NCBI GenBank assembly: GCA_947177825.1
Contig: CAMWWA010000055.1
Span: 1 to 7,743, forward strand
Direction of reading: 5' to 3'
Source of the DNA: an uncultured Clostridia bacterium
GTDB lineage: Bacteria > Bacillota > Clostridia > Christensenellales > Borkfalkiaceae
Length of the DNA: 7,743 nt
Part shown: positions 1 to 5,191 of the stretch, piece after piece
Layout of the letters: every line of letters starts with the position of its first letter
How positions within the stretch are numbered: position 1 is the stretch's first letter
Translations under genes and position numbers: made by a program
Notes under the pieces: model-generated
What the model was told of the DNA's origin: nothing
Seen by the model: the letters and a program-made list of their open reading frames with translations, nothing else
Databases searched by the model: none

Positions 1-14
1 ATTTTATTAATATC

Positions 15-43
15 TTGACAGTAATCCAATAAACTGCTAAAAT
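15..43 (+). promoter_or_regulatory. Sigma-70/sigma-A promoter of the hipBA operon
   Basis: A consensus -35 box TTGACA (15-20) is separated by exactly 17 bp from TAAAAT (38-43), a one-mismatch -10 box. Transcription would start around 49-51, only two to four bases before the ATG at 53, so the mRNA would be leaderless or nearly so. This agrees with the lack of any purine-rich ribosome binding site before that ATG. Seen directly in the sequence; activity is inferred. Confidence 0.75.
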
Positions 44-48
44 ATTGG
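26..48. promoter_or_regulatory. Candidate HipB operator (inverted repeat over -10 box)
   Basis: CCAATA (26-31) and TATTGG (43-48) are perfect inverted 6-mers separated by 11 bp. They surround and touch the -10 box of the hipBA promoter. HipB-type antitoxins are known to repress their own operon by binding short inverted repeats at the promoter; the E. coli operators have the form TATCC-N8-GGATA. The sequence here differs, so the assignment rests on position, symmetry and helical spacing (arm centres 17 bp apart). Confidence 0.45.
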
Positions 49-52
49 CACT

Positions 53-343
53 ATGGAAAAGAAATTTGATATTGCGGATTTTGTTAAAATTCAAACTATA
101 CAATCTGTAACCGAACAACTTGTTGAACGGGAAAAGCTACGGCGTAAAAAAATGCACCTATCGCAAAGAGATTTAGCAAATAAATCGGGCGTAAGCTATG
201 CGTCGATTAGGCGGTTTGAAAATATAGGCGAAATTTCGCTTAATTCTCTTTTAAAAATTTCAAATGCACTTGATTGCTTGGAAGAGTTTAATTTGGTTTT
301 TAAAATGACTGTGGTAAAAAGTTTGAAGGACTATGATTTATGA
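53..343 (+). CDS. hipB: HipB-like antitoxin, XRE-family HTH regulator
   Basis: This small 96-residue DNA-binding protein is the likely antitoxin and autorepressor of the adjacent HipA kinase. Residues 37-57 form a typical Cro/C1 helix-turn-helix (LSQRDLANKSGVSYASIRRFE), with the usual Gln at the start of helix 2 and Gly-Val in the turn. About 30 polar and charged residues precede the domain, and a short hydrophobic tail (LEEFNLVFKM) follows, possibly for dimerisation or toxin contact. The ATG at 53 lies just downstream of a near-consensus promoter and has no Shine-Dalgarno sequence. A later in-frame ATG at 152 would remove the N-terminal segment and leave less room before the HTH. The stop overlaps the hipA start as ATGA (340-343), so translation is probably coupled. 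Codons are AT-rich, unlike the genes downstream. HipB identity comes mainly from its position next to hipA. Confidence 0.85.
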   Translation: MEKKFDIADFVKIQTIQSVTEQLVEREKLRRKKMHLSQRDLANKSGVSYASIRRFENIGEISLNSLLKISNALDCLEEFNLVFKMTVVKSLKDYDL

Positions 344-1431
344 TTAGAGACGTTAAAAAATTAGTAGTCAAGTACAATGGGGCTACCGTCGGTTATCTTG
401 CAGAACTTGAAGGAAATATAGGCTTTCAGTATGACGAATATTGGTTAGACGGCGGCTTTAATATTTCACCTTTTTCGTTGCCGCTTGAAAGAAAAATTTT
501 TATTAATAAGAAAGATACATTCGGTGGCTTATATGGTGTATTTGCAGATTCTCTGCCGGACGGGTGGGGAGAACTGCTTGTTCGCCGTATACTTTCAAAG
601 AGAGGAGTAAATCCCGACAGGCGTTCGCCGCTTACTAAGCTGTCTTTAATCAGTGGTCAAGGCTTAGGTGGCTTGACTTATGAGCCTAGCCAATCTGAAA
701 CTGACGACAATACTTTAATTGAATTAGACGAAATAGCGGAAGAAGTTAAGCAAATTTTAAACGATGAGACGGATAATCAAAACTTAGATACGATTTATAA
801 ACTCGGAGGTTCTAGCGGAGGGGCAAGACCAAAGGCACATATTAAAATAAACGGAGAAGAATGGATAGTTAAATTTCCGTGCCATTATGACCCGCAAGAT
901 ATCGGTGAAAAAGAGTACAAAGCAAATATGCTTGCAAAAGAGTGCGGCTTACACATAAATGAATGCAAGCTGTTTGACTCAAATATCTGTTCGGGATATT
1001 TTGGAGCGAAGAGGTTTGACCGTAACAGTGATGGAAGAGTGCATATGATTTCTCTGTCTTCGCTATTGGAAACAACGCATAGAATACCAAATCTTGATTA
1101 TATTCATTTGTTGCAAGTAGTGCAAAGAATTTGCGTTGACCAAAGCGATATGAATGAAGCGTTCGTTAGAATGTGTTTTAACATATTGTATGGCAATAAA
1201 GACGACCACGGCAAAAACTTTGCATTTCTTTACGACGAAGATATGGAAGGATACAAGTTATCGCCGTTCTACGATATAACGCAAACTAAAGATAAATTTG
1301 AGCATGAGATGACAGTAAACGGTGTAGGTAACCCTACAGAAAAAGACCTATTGGAAGTCGCAAAAATAATGAAGCTCTCAATGCAAAAATGTAAAGAAAC
1401 TATTGCAAAAATTAAAGATGTTTTGTTTTGA
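340..1431 (+). CDS. hipA: HipA-like serine/threonine kinase toxin
   Basis: This is a full-length (363 aa) HipA-family protein kinase. In E. coli, HipA phosphorylates glutamyl-tRNA synthetase, halts translation and promotes persistence; the substrate here is unknown. The N-terminal HipA domain carries SPFSLPL (43-49) and the family hallmark FADSLPDGWG (68-77). The kinase core shows the Gly/Ser-rich loop GGSSGGARPKA (156-166), corresponding to the loop that holds the autophosphorylated Ser150 of E. coli HipA. It also has VKFP with the presumed ATP-binding lysine K178, the DDHGKN motif (288-293) with D288 and N293 matching the E. coli catalytic D309 and N314, and D312 in FYDITQT as the metal-binding Asp. 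All key residues are present, so the toxin looks active. A ribosome binding site GAAGGA (325-330) lies 9 nt before the ATG, which overlaps the hipB stop. The gene is AT-rich, which suggests horizontal acquisition. Bacteria carry several HipA subfamilies with different targets. Confidence 0.9.
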   Translation: MIRDVKKLVVKYNGATVGYLAELEGNIGFQYDEYWLDGGFNISPFSLPLERKIFINKKDTFGGLYGVFADSLPDGWGELLVRRILSKRGVNPDRRSPLTKLSLISGQGLGGLTYEPSQSETDDNTLIELDEIAEEVKQILNDETDNQNLDTIYKLGGSSGGARPKAHIKINGEEWIVKFPCHYDPQDIGEKEYKANMLAKECGLHINECKLFDSNICSGYFGAKRFDRNSDGRVHMISLSSLLETTHRIPNLDYIHLLQVVQRICVDQSDMNEAFVRMCFNILYGNKDDHGKNFAFLYDEDMEGYKLSPFYDITQTKDKFEHEMTVNGVGNPTEKDLLEVAKIMKLSMQKCKETIAKIKDVLF

Positions 1432-1437
1432 GTTGTT

Positions 1438-1464
1438 AATCAATCCTATGGTTGTATTGATTTT
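1438..1464 (+). terminator. Weak candidate terminator after hipA
   Basis: AATCAAT (1438-1444) and ATTGATT (1456-1462) form a 7-bp AT-rich stem with an 11-nt loop, ending in TTTT (1461-1464), a few bases after the hipA stop. The stem has a single G-C pair and would be weak. The stronger hairpin at 1645-1676 may be the real end of the transcript. Confidence 0.25.
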
Positions 1465-1521
1465 GTTCGAGAAATCAATTTGTCATTAAATTTTAATGTA
1501 TAAATTGTTAATACATTAGCG

Positions 1522-1557
1522 CAAATGTTGAACTGAGAGCCCTCAGTTCAACATTTG
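1522..1557. repeat. Perfect 16-bp inverted repeat, hairpin 1
   Basis: CAAATGTTGAACTGAG (1522-1537) is followed by the loop AGCC (1538-1541) and its exact reverse complement (1542-1557). No T-run follows on either strand, so it is not a typical intrinsic terminator. It shares the 12-mer ATGTTGAACTGA with hairpin 2, in both orientations. Confidence 0.85.
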
Positions 1558-1578
1558 AGAAAAATTAACATAAAAAAG

Positions 1579-1611
1579 TCAGTTCAACATTGAGGACTTA
1601 TGTTGAACTGA
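1579..1611. repeat. 12-bp inverted repeat, hairpin 2, sharing the same 12-mer
   Basis: TCAGTTCAACAT (1579-1590) and ATGTTGAACTGA (1600-1611) are perfect complements around a 9-nt loop. The same 12-mer occurs in hairpin 1 at 1525-1536 (plus) and 1543-1554 (minus), giving four copies in 87 bases. On the minus strand the stem is followed after one base by TTTTTT (plus-strand A-run 1572-1577). This copy could therefore also act as a back-up terminator for transcription leaving the GGGtGRT operon. Confidence 0.8.
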
Positions 1612-1644
1612 AAGGCACTTCAACTCTATGGTTACCGTAGCATT

Positions 1645-1680
1645 AAAAAAGCGGCTTCCGAAGAAACCGCTTTTTTTATT
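1645..1680 (-). terminator. Intrinsic terminator of the GGGtGRT operon, probably bidirectional
   Basis: AAAAAAGCGG (1645-1654) pairs with CCGCTTTTTT (1667-1676). After one mismatch, TTC (1656-1658) pairs with GAA (1663-1665) around a four-base loop. Read on the minus strand the loop is UUCG closed by C-G, the very stable cUUCGg tetraloop, and the stem is followed by six T. The plus strand also ends in a long T-run, so the hairpin can stop hipA transcripts too. It lies about 20 bases past the GGGtGRT stop codon. Confidence 0.9.
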
Positions 1681-1696
1681 TTTGATTTAACTAAAA

Positions 1697-2698
1697 TTAC
1701 TTCGTCATGCCTTCCTGAACGGCAACTGCAACGGCAACCGTTGCGCCGACCATAGGGTTGTTGCCCATACCGATTAAGCCCATCATTTCAACGTGAGCGG
1801 GAACGGAGGACGAACCCGCGAACTGCGCGTCGGAATGCATACGACCCATCGTGTCGGTCATACCGTAGCTCGAAGGACCTGCGCCCATATTGTCGGGGTG
1901 AAGCGTTCTGCCCGTGCCGCCGCCGGACGCAACCGAGAAATACTTCTCGCCGTTCTCGTAGCACCACTTCTTGTAGGTGCCCGCAACGGGATGCTGGAAG
2001 CGGGTGGGGTTAGTGGAGTTACCCGTAATGGAAACGGTAACGTGTTCAAGCTGCATAATCGCAACGCCCTCGGGAACGTTGTCCGCGCCGTAGCACTTAA
2101 CTTTCGCTCTGGGACCGTCGGAGAAAGCAACGGTGTCAACGACCTTAACCGTCTCGGTATACGGGTCGAACTTGGTCCTTACGTAGGTAAAGCCGTTAAT
2201 TCTGGAAATGATATAAGCCGCGTCCTTGCCCAGACCGTTTAAGATAACGCGCAGGGGCTTAACCCTGACCTTGTTTGCGTTTTCTGCAATCTTAATCGCG
2301 CCCTCGGCAGCCGCAAAGCTTTCGTGACCTGCAAGGAAGCAGAAGCAATCGGTCTCCTCGGAAAGGAGCATAGCGCCCAGGTTACCGTGACCTAAACCGA
2401 CCTTTCTGTTTTCCGCAACCGAACCGGTAATGCAGAAAGCCTGCAAGCCGATACCGATAGCCGCAGCCGCGTCGGCAGCCTTGGTGCAGCCCTTCTTGAT
2501 TGCGATAGCCGCGCCTACGGTGTAAGCCCAAACGGCGTTTTCAAAGCAGATGGGCTGGGTGCCGCGAACTATCTTGTCGCAGTCAACGCCCTTGGAAAGG
2601 CAAATGTCGCGGCATTCCTCAATCGACTTAATGCCGTACTCTTTCAACACGCCTAAAATTTTCTTTTCTCTTCTCTCATATCCTTCGAAAAGTGCCAT
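1697..2698 (-). CDS. GGGtGRT family protein, function unknown
   Basis: This 333-residue protein belongs to the family named after its GGGtGRT signature, seen here as GGGTGRT at residues 259-265 in VASGGGTGRTLHPD. I know of no demonstrated biochemical role. Other visible parts are an alanine/glycine-rich stretch (60-88, WAYTVGAAIA to IGIGLQA), a GLGHGNLGAM segment (101-110), a DCFCF Cys pair (C118, C120), and a Gly-rich end with MGLIGMGNNPMVGAT (305-319). It has eleven cysteines or so and no signal peptide or clear charged membrane anchor, so it is probably cytoplasmic. The ATG at 2698 has a strong ribosome binding site AAGGAGG (2709-2715) inside the end of the upstream gene. Only 2 bp separate the two genes, so they are translated from one message. 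The pairing with a NifU-like protein suggests a job in metal-cluster biology, but this is inference. Confidence 0.88.
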   Translation of the reverse strand: MALFEGYERREKKILGVLKEYGIKSIEECRDICLSKGVDCDKIVRGTQPICFENAVWAYTVGAAIAIKKGCTKAADAAAAIGIGLQAFCITGSVAENRKVGLGHGNLGAMLLSEETDCFCFLAGHESFAAAEGAIKIAENANKVRVKPLRVILNGLGKDAAYIISRINGFTYVRTKFDPYTETVKVVDTVAFSDGPRAKVKCYGADNVPEGVAIMQLEHVTVSITGNSTNPTRFQHPVAGTYKKWCYENGEKYFSVASGGGTGRTLHPDNMGAGPSSYGMTDTMGRMHSDAQFAGSSSVPAHVEMMGLIGMGNNPMVGATVAVAVAVQEGMTK

Positions 2699-2700
2699 AA

Positions 2701-3426
2701 TCAGTCAACCTCCTTGTCCGTTCTGGGGTCGATGTGCTTAACCGCACCCTGTTCCTTGGTATATCTGCCGTACGTTCCGACAGACTTTTCATATGCTTCG
2801 TTGGGCGTAAGACCTTTCTTGATGAAGTCGGTCATCTTACCCAGCGAAACGAATTTGTATCCGCAAACCTCGTTGTTCTTGTCGAGAGCGAGGGAGAGGA
2901 CGTAGCCTTCCGCCATTTCCAGGTATCTTACGCCCTTTGCGGCGGTACCGTACATGGTGCCGACCTGCGAGCGCAAGCCCTTGCCCAAATCCTCGAGTCC
3001 CGCGCCTACGGGCAGACCGTCGTCGGAGAAAGCCGACTGTGTTCTTCCGTAAACGATTTGCAGGAACAACTCTCTCATCGCCGTGTTGATGGCGTCGCAC
3101 ACGAGGTCGGTATTCAGCGCTTCCAGAATGGTCTTGTGGGGAAGAATTTCCGCCGCCATAGCCGCGGAGTGAGTCATACCCGAGCAACCTATGGTTTCAA
3201 CCAGAGCCTCCTGAATTATGCCGTCCTTAACGTTGAGCGTAAGCTTGCACGCACCCTGCTGAGGGGCGCACCAGCCGATACCGTGCGTAAGACCTTTAAT
3301 GTCCTTGATTTCCTTTGCCTGAATCCACTGTCCTTCCTCGGGGATGGGAGCGGGTCCGTGTTCAAACCTACCGGAAACACCCTTGGCAACGCAAATCATG
3401 TTTTCGACGTCTTTTGAATACTGCAT
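2701..3426 (-). CDS. NifU/IscU-like iron-sulfur scaffold-type protein
   Basis: This 241-residue protein has a NifU N-terminal-like fold signature. KLTLNVKDGIIQEALVETIG (61-80) followed by CSGMTHSAAMAAEI lines up by eye with the IscU stretch that leads into GCGSAIASS, which makes C81 the match of IscU Cys63. Other cysteines are C12, C53, C60, C110 and C188. The segment GLPVGAGLEDLG (about 137-148) aligns with the IscU GLPP-x-x-x-HCS region but has no His-Cys, so the usual third ligand is missing there. The C-terminal 90 residues go beyond the length of IscU and I do not recognise them. I chose ATG 3426 because the ribosome binding site GGAGGA (3433-3438) is 6 nt away; a GTG at 3429 sits directly before it and would add one residue. 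It is first in an operon with the GGGtGRT gene. Cluster binding is inferred, and transfer targets are unknown. Confidence 0.8.
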   Translation of the reverse strand: MQYSKDVENMICVAKGVSGRFEHGPAPIPEEGQWIQAKEIKDIKGLTHGIGWCAPQQGACKLTLNVKDGIIQEALVETIGCSGMTHSAAMAAEILPHKTILEALNTDLVCDAINTAMRELFLQIVYGRTQSAFSDDGLPVGAGLEDLGKGLRSQVGTMYGTAAKGVRYLEMAEGYVLSLALDKNNEVCGYKFVSLGKMTDFIKKGLTPNEAYEKSVGTYGRYTKEQGAVKHIDPRTDKEVD

Positions 3427-3466
3427 CACATATCCTCCAAAAAAATTTTCATTATTTCACCCGATA

Positions 3467-3495
3467 AGTATAACACAGCCCGACGGAATTTTCAA
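3467..3495 (-). promoter_or_regulatory. Sigma-A promoter of the NifU-like/GGGtGRT operon
   Basis: On the minus strand TTGAAA (3490-3495) lies exactly 17 bp from TATACT (3467-3472). Transcription would start near 3460, leaving a leader of about 35 bases that contains the GGAGGA ribosome binding site at 3433-3438. I see no riboswitch-sized leader and no obvious Fe-S regulator site. Confidence 0.7.
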
Positions 3496-3533
3496 CAAGA
3501 TAAGGCATAATTTTCGCGCGCAAAGAGTAAAAT

Positions 3534-3551
3534 TTTGAGTTCAACTTGACT
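3534..3551 (-). promoter_or_regulatory. Degenerate CtsR-like repeat upstream of mcsA
   Basis: The minus strand reads AGTCAAG-TTGA-ACTCAAA. Each half matches the CtsR heptad RGTCAAA at six of seven positions, but the gap is 4 bp, not the known 3. It lies just upstream of the mcsA -35 box. CtsR is the standard repressor of mcsA-mcsB-clpC operons. The wrong spacing and two mismatches make this a weak candidate. Confidence 0.25.
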
Positions 3552-3559
3552 AAAAACTG

Positions 3560-3587
3560 TTTACACACGGGCAAAAAGTATTATAAT
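3560..3587 (+). promoter_or_regulatory. Sigma-A promoter of the mcsA-mcsB-clpC operon
   Basis: TTTACA (3560-3565) is followed after 16 bp by a perfect TATAAT (3582-3587). The predicted start near 3594 gives a leader of about 50 bases. A second TATAAT at 3635-3640 directly before the start codon has no -35 partner at a workable distance. Confidence 0.7.
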
Positions 3588-3595
3588 ATAAGTGT

Positions 3596-3613
3596 GCGTA
3601 AATATATTTGCGC
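3596..3613. promoter_or_regulatory. 18-bp palindrome at the mcsA transcription start
   Basis: GCGTAAATATATTTGCGC is symmetric at 16 of 18 positions, with a perfect AAATATATTT core and GCG/CGC ends. It begins about two bases after the predicted transcription start, where a bound repressor would block the operon. It matches neither the CtsR heptads nor the CIRCE element of HrcA. Its use as an operator is inferred from symmetry and position. Confidence 0.35.
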
Positions 3614-3642
3614 GAATGTTAAATTAAGTGTGGGTATAATAA

Positions 3643-4131
3643 GTGCTCTGTCAGAATTGTAAAAAACGCGAAGCGACGGTCAACCGCGTGGAAACGGTAG
3701 GGGGAAAGTCCTGCTCCCAGCATCTTTGCGCCATCTGCGCTAACGAGCTGTTCGGCGACTTTGAAAACGAAGTTGCCAACGCAATGCTTTCGGGACTTTT
3801 CGACGGCTTCGACCCCGAAGACAAGGTGTGCCCCGGCTGCGGTATGACCTTTTCCGAATACGAGAGGAGCGGTCTTCTGGGCTGCCCCAGCTGCTACGAC
3901 TATTTCAACGAGGAGCTTCTTCCCTACATAGCGCGCATACAGGGCAAAACCGTGCACGTGGGCAAGGGCGGCGGAGTGTACACCTCCGAGCACGACCTGC
4001 GCCTTAAACTGTCCTCTTTGCAGAGCGCAATGGAGGACGCGCTTTCGCGCGGCGACTATATGGAAGCGGGCAGAATAAACGAGCATATGAACGCGCTGAA
4101 AAAGCGCAACACGGGGGCGCGGAGATGGTAG
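3643..4131 (+). CDS. mcsA: McsA, zinc-finger/UVR activator of McsB
   Basis: McsA binds and activates the protein-arginine kinase McsB and helps deliver it to ClpC. The 162 residues carry four CxxC pairs typical of the family: C3-C6, C29-C32, C63-C66 (CPGC) and C81-C84 (CPSC). These bind zinc and respond to metal and thiol stress. A UVR motif follows at about 123-154 (SLQSAMEDALSRGDYMEAGR and onward), the helical hairpin also found in UvrB/UvrC and the ClpC middle domain. Length is close to the usual 170-185. The start is GTG at 3643, since the protein must begin MLCQNC as in relatives and the in-frame ATG at 3616 is followed at once by a stop. The ribosome binding site is poor (GTGTGGG at about 3628-3634). 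It is the first gene of its operon; no ctsR precedes it. Its end overlaps the mcsB start by 7 bp. Confidence 0.92.
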   Translation: MLCQNCKKREATVNRVETVGGKSCSQHLCAICANELFGDFENEVANAMLSGLFDGFDPEDKVCPGCGMTFSEYERSGLLGCPSCYDYFNEELLPYIARIQGKTVHVGKGGGVYTSEHDLRLKLSSLQSAMEDALSRGDYMEAGRINEHMNALKKRNTGARRW

Positions 4132-5141
4132 ATTACAAACTCGGCACCGTAATGTCCTCGCGCATAAGACTTGCGCGCAACCTCAACGGATATCCCTTCC
4201 CGGCGCGCCTGCGCAGCGCAAGACAGGCAAAGGAAATAATCCGCTCGGTATCCGCGGCAATCAACAAGGTTGACGAATTCCGCCTGTACTATATGGACGG
4301 CATATCGGAGGACGACGCTTTAAACCTTGTCGAAAACAGACTTATAAGCCCGGCGCTTTTAAACACGCCGTCGCGTTCGGCGGCGCTCATAAACGAAAAG
4401 GGCGACATATCCATAATGATAAACGAGGAGGACCATTTGAGGGAACAGTGCATTTCCAAGGGAATGTCGCTGCGCCCCGCGTACGAGCTTATGTCCTCCA
4501 AGGACAGCCTGATTGCCCGTTCCATACCGTTTGCGTACGACGAGCAGCTGGGCTATCTGACCGCCTGCCCCACCAATCTGGGCACGGGGCTTAGGGCTTC
4601 GGTAATGATGTTCCTGCCCGCGCTGGAGCTGGGCGGCTTAATGCCCGACGTCATTAAAAGCGTAACCCGACTGGGGCTTACCGTGCGCGGCGCCTACGGA
4701 GAGGGCAGCAAGGCGAAGGGCTATATCTACCAGGTCAGTAACGAGGTGACTTTGGGCGTAAACGAGGAAACCATACTCTCGCAGGTTGAATCGGTCGTAT
4801 CCAAAATCGTAGATATGGAGGCGAGCGAGAGAAAGCGCCTGCAAAGCTGTACTGGGGTGCTGATACTCAAAGACAAGTGCCTGCGCGCCTACGGCTTGCT
4901 GACCAACTGCGCGCTTCTTACCACCAGCGAGCTGGACGTTCTTTGCGCCGATTTAAAGCTTGGCGCGTGCCTCGGTTTCCTTAAAATAAACGACATAACG
5001 GCGGTTGACGAGCTTATGCTTCAGATGAAGCCTTCCAACCTCAACGCGCTTGCCGGCAGAACGCTGGAAACGCAGGAAAGGGACGCATACCGCGCGCAAT
5101 ACTCGTCCAAAAAGATAGCAAACTGGGTAACCAGGGGCTGA
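4125..5141 (+). CDS. mcsB: McsB, protein-arginine kinase
   Basis: McsB transfers phosphate from ATP to arginine side chains of misfolded proteins and of repressors such as CtsR, marking them for ClpCP. The 338-residue protein has the phosphagen-kinase catalytic fold. SSRIRLARN (11-19) supplies nucleotide-contacting arginines, NEEDHLR (100-106) holds the catalytic acidic loop, CPTNLGTG (148-155) contains the essential Cys148, and RGAYGEGSKA (188-197) is the phosphate-binding arginine region. RDAYRA (319-324) matches the RDxxRA phospho-arginine allosteric motif that distinguishes bacterial McsB. It appears fully functional. It lacks about 17 residues before SSRIRLARN compared with the B. subtilis protein as I remember it. 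The ATG at 4125 overlaps the end of mcsA; GGAG lies directly next to it and a G-run lies slightly further upstream, so translation is probably coupled. An alternative ATG at 4152 would cut into the conserved start. Confidence 0.95.
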   Translation: MVDYKLGTVMSSRIRLARNLNGYPFPARLRSARQAKEIIRSVSAAINKVDEFRLYYMDGISEDDALNLVENRLISPALLNTPSRSAALINEKGDISIMINEEDHLREQCISKGMSLRPAYELMSSKDSLIARSIPFAYDEQLGYLTACPTNLGTGLRASVMMFLPALELGGLMPDVIKSVTRLGLTVRGAYGEGSKAKGYIYQVSNEVTLGVNEETILSQVESVVSKIVDMEASERKRLQSCTGVLILKDKCLRAYGLLTNCALLTTSELDVLCADLKLGACLGFLKINDITAVDELMLQMKPSNLNALAGRTLETQERDAYRAQYSSKKIANWVTRG

Positions 5142-5191
5142 TTTAAGCGAAAAATATAAAAGCGGCATAAAAAATTTAGGAGAAAACAAGA

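Larger units (their letters stand above)
1432..1696. other. Repeat-rich non-coding gap between convergent operons
   Basis: These 265 bases lie between the ends of hipA and the GGGtGRT gene and contain no credible ORF. The first 210 bases are AT-rich and full of inverted repeats: 1438-1462, 1484-1498 (CATTAAA-T-TTTAATG), 1494-1518 (TAATGTA, 11-nt loop, TACATTA), 1522-1557 and 1579-1611. The last part holds a terminator. The drop in AT content falls near 1640, which may mark the edge of an acquired segment. Confidence 0.7.

Noticed and set aside
1546..1608. Integron attC-like site: GTTCAAC (RYYYAAC) and GTTGAAC (GTTRRRY) 63 bp apart after a toxin-antitoxin gene pair.
   Set aside because: The arms are perfectly symmetric, with no extrahelical bases or L boxes. 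The same heptamers occur in two further positions, and no integrase or second cassette is visible. The match follows from the repeated 12-mer.
1432..1640. CRISPR array.
   Set aside because: The repeats are inverted and only 12-16 bp long, with irregular spacing and no spacer-repeat periodicity.
1793..2242. 149-codon plus-strand open frame opposite the GGGtGRT gene.
   Set aside because: It reads like the antisense of a GC-rich gene, with many Arg, Gly and Val residues, no domain and no ribosome binding site. The minus-strand protein has a recognised family signature.
2734..3417. 227-codon plus-strand open frame opposite the NifU-like gene.
   Set aside because: This is a shadow frame lacking any family motif. 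The opposite strand has promoter, ribosome binding site, operon context and a recognisable scaffold domain.
3430..3642. CIRCE (HrcA) operator search in the divergent intergenic region.
   Set aside because: No TTAGCACTC-N9-GAGTGCTAA or close variant is present.
3635..3645. TATAAT immediately before the mcsA GTG as a promoter for a leaderless mRNA.
   Set aside because: There is no -35 hexamer at 15-19 bp, and transcription would begin inside the coding sequence. The promoter at 3560-3587 is far better.
3619..4086. 155-codon minus-strand open frame opposite mcsA.
   Set aside because: It is antisense to a clear McsA with four CxxC pairs, and no start signal is visible.
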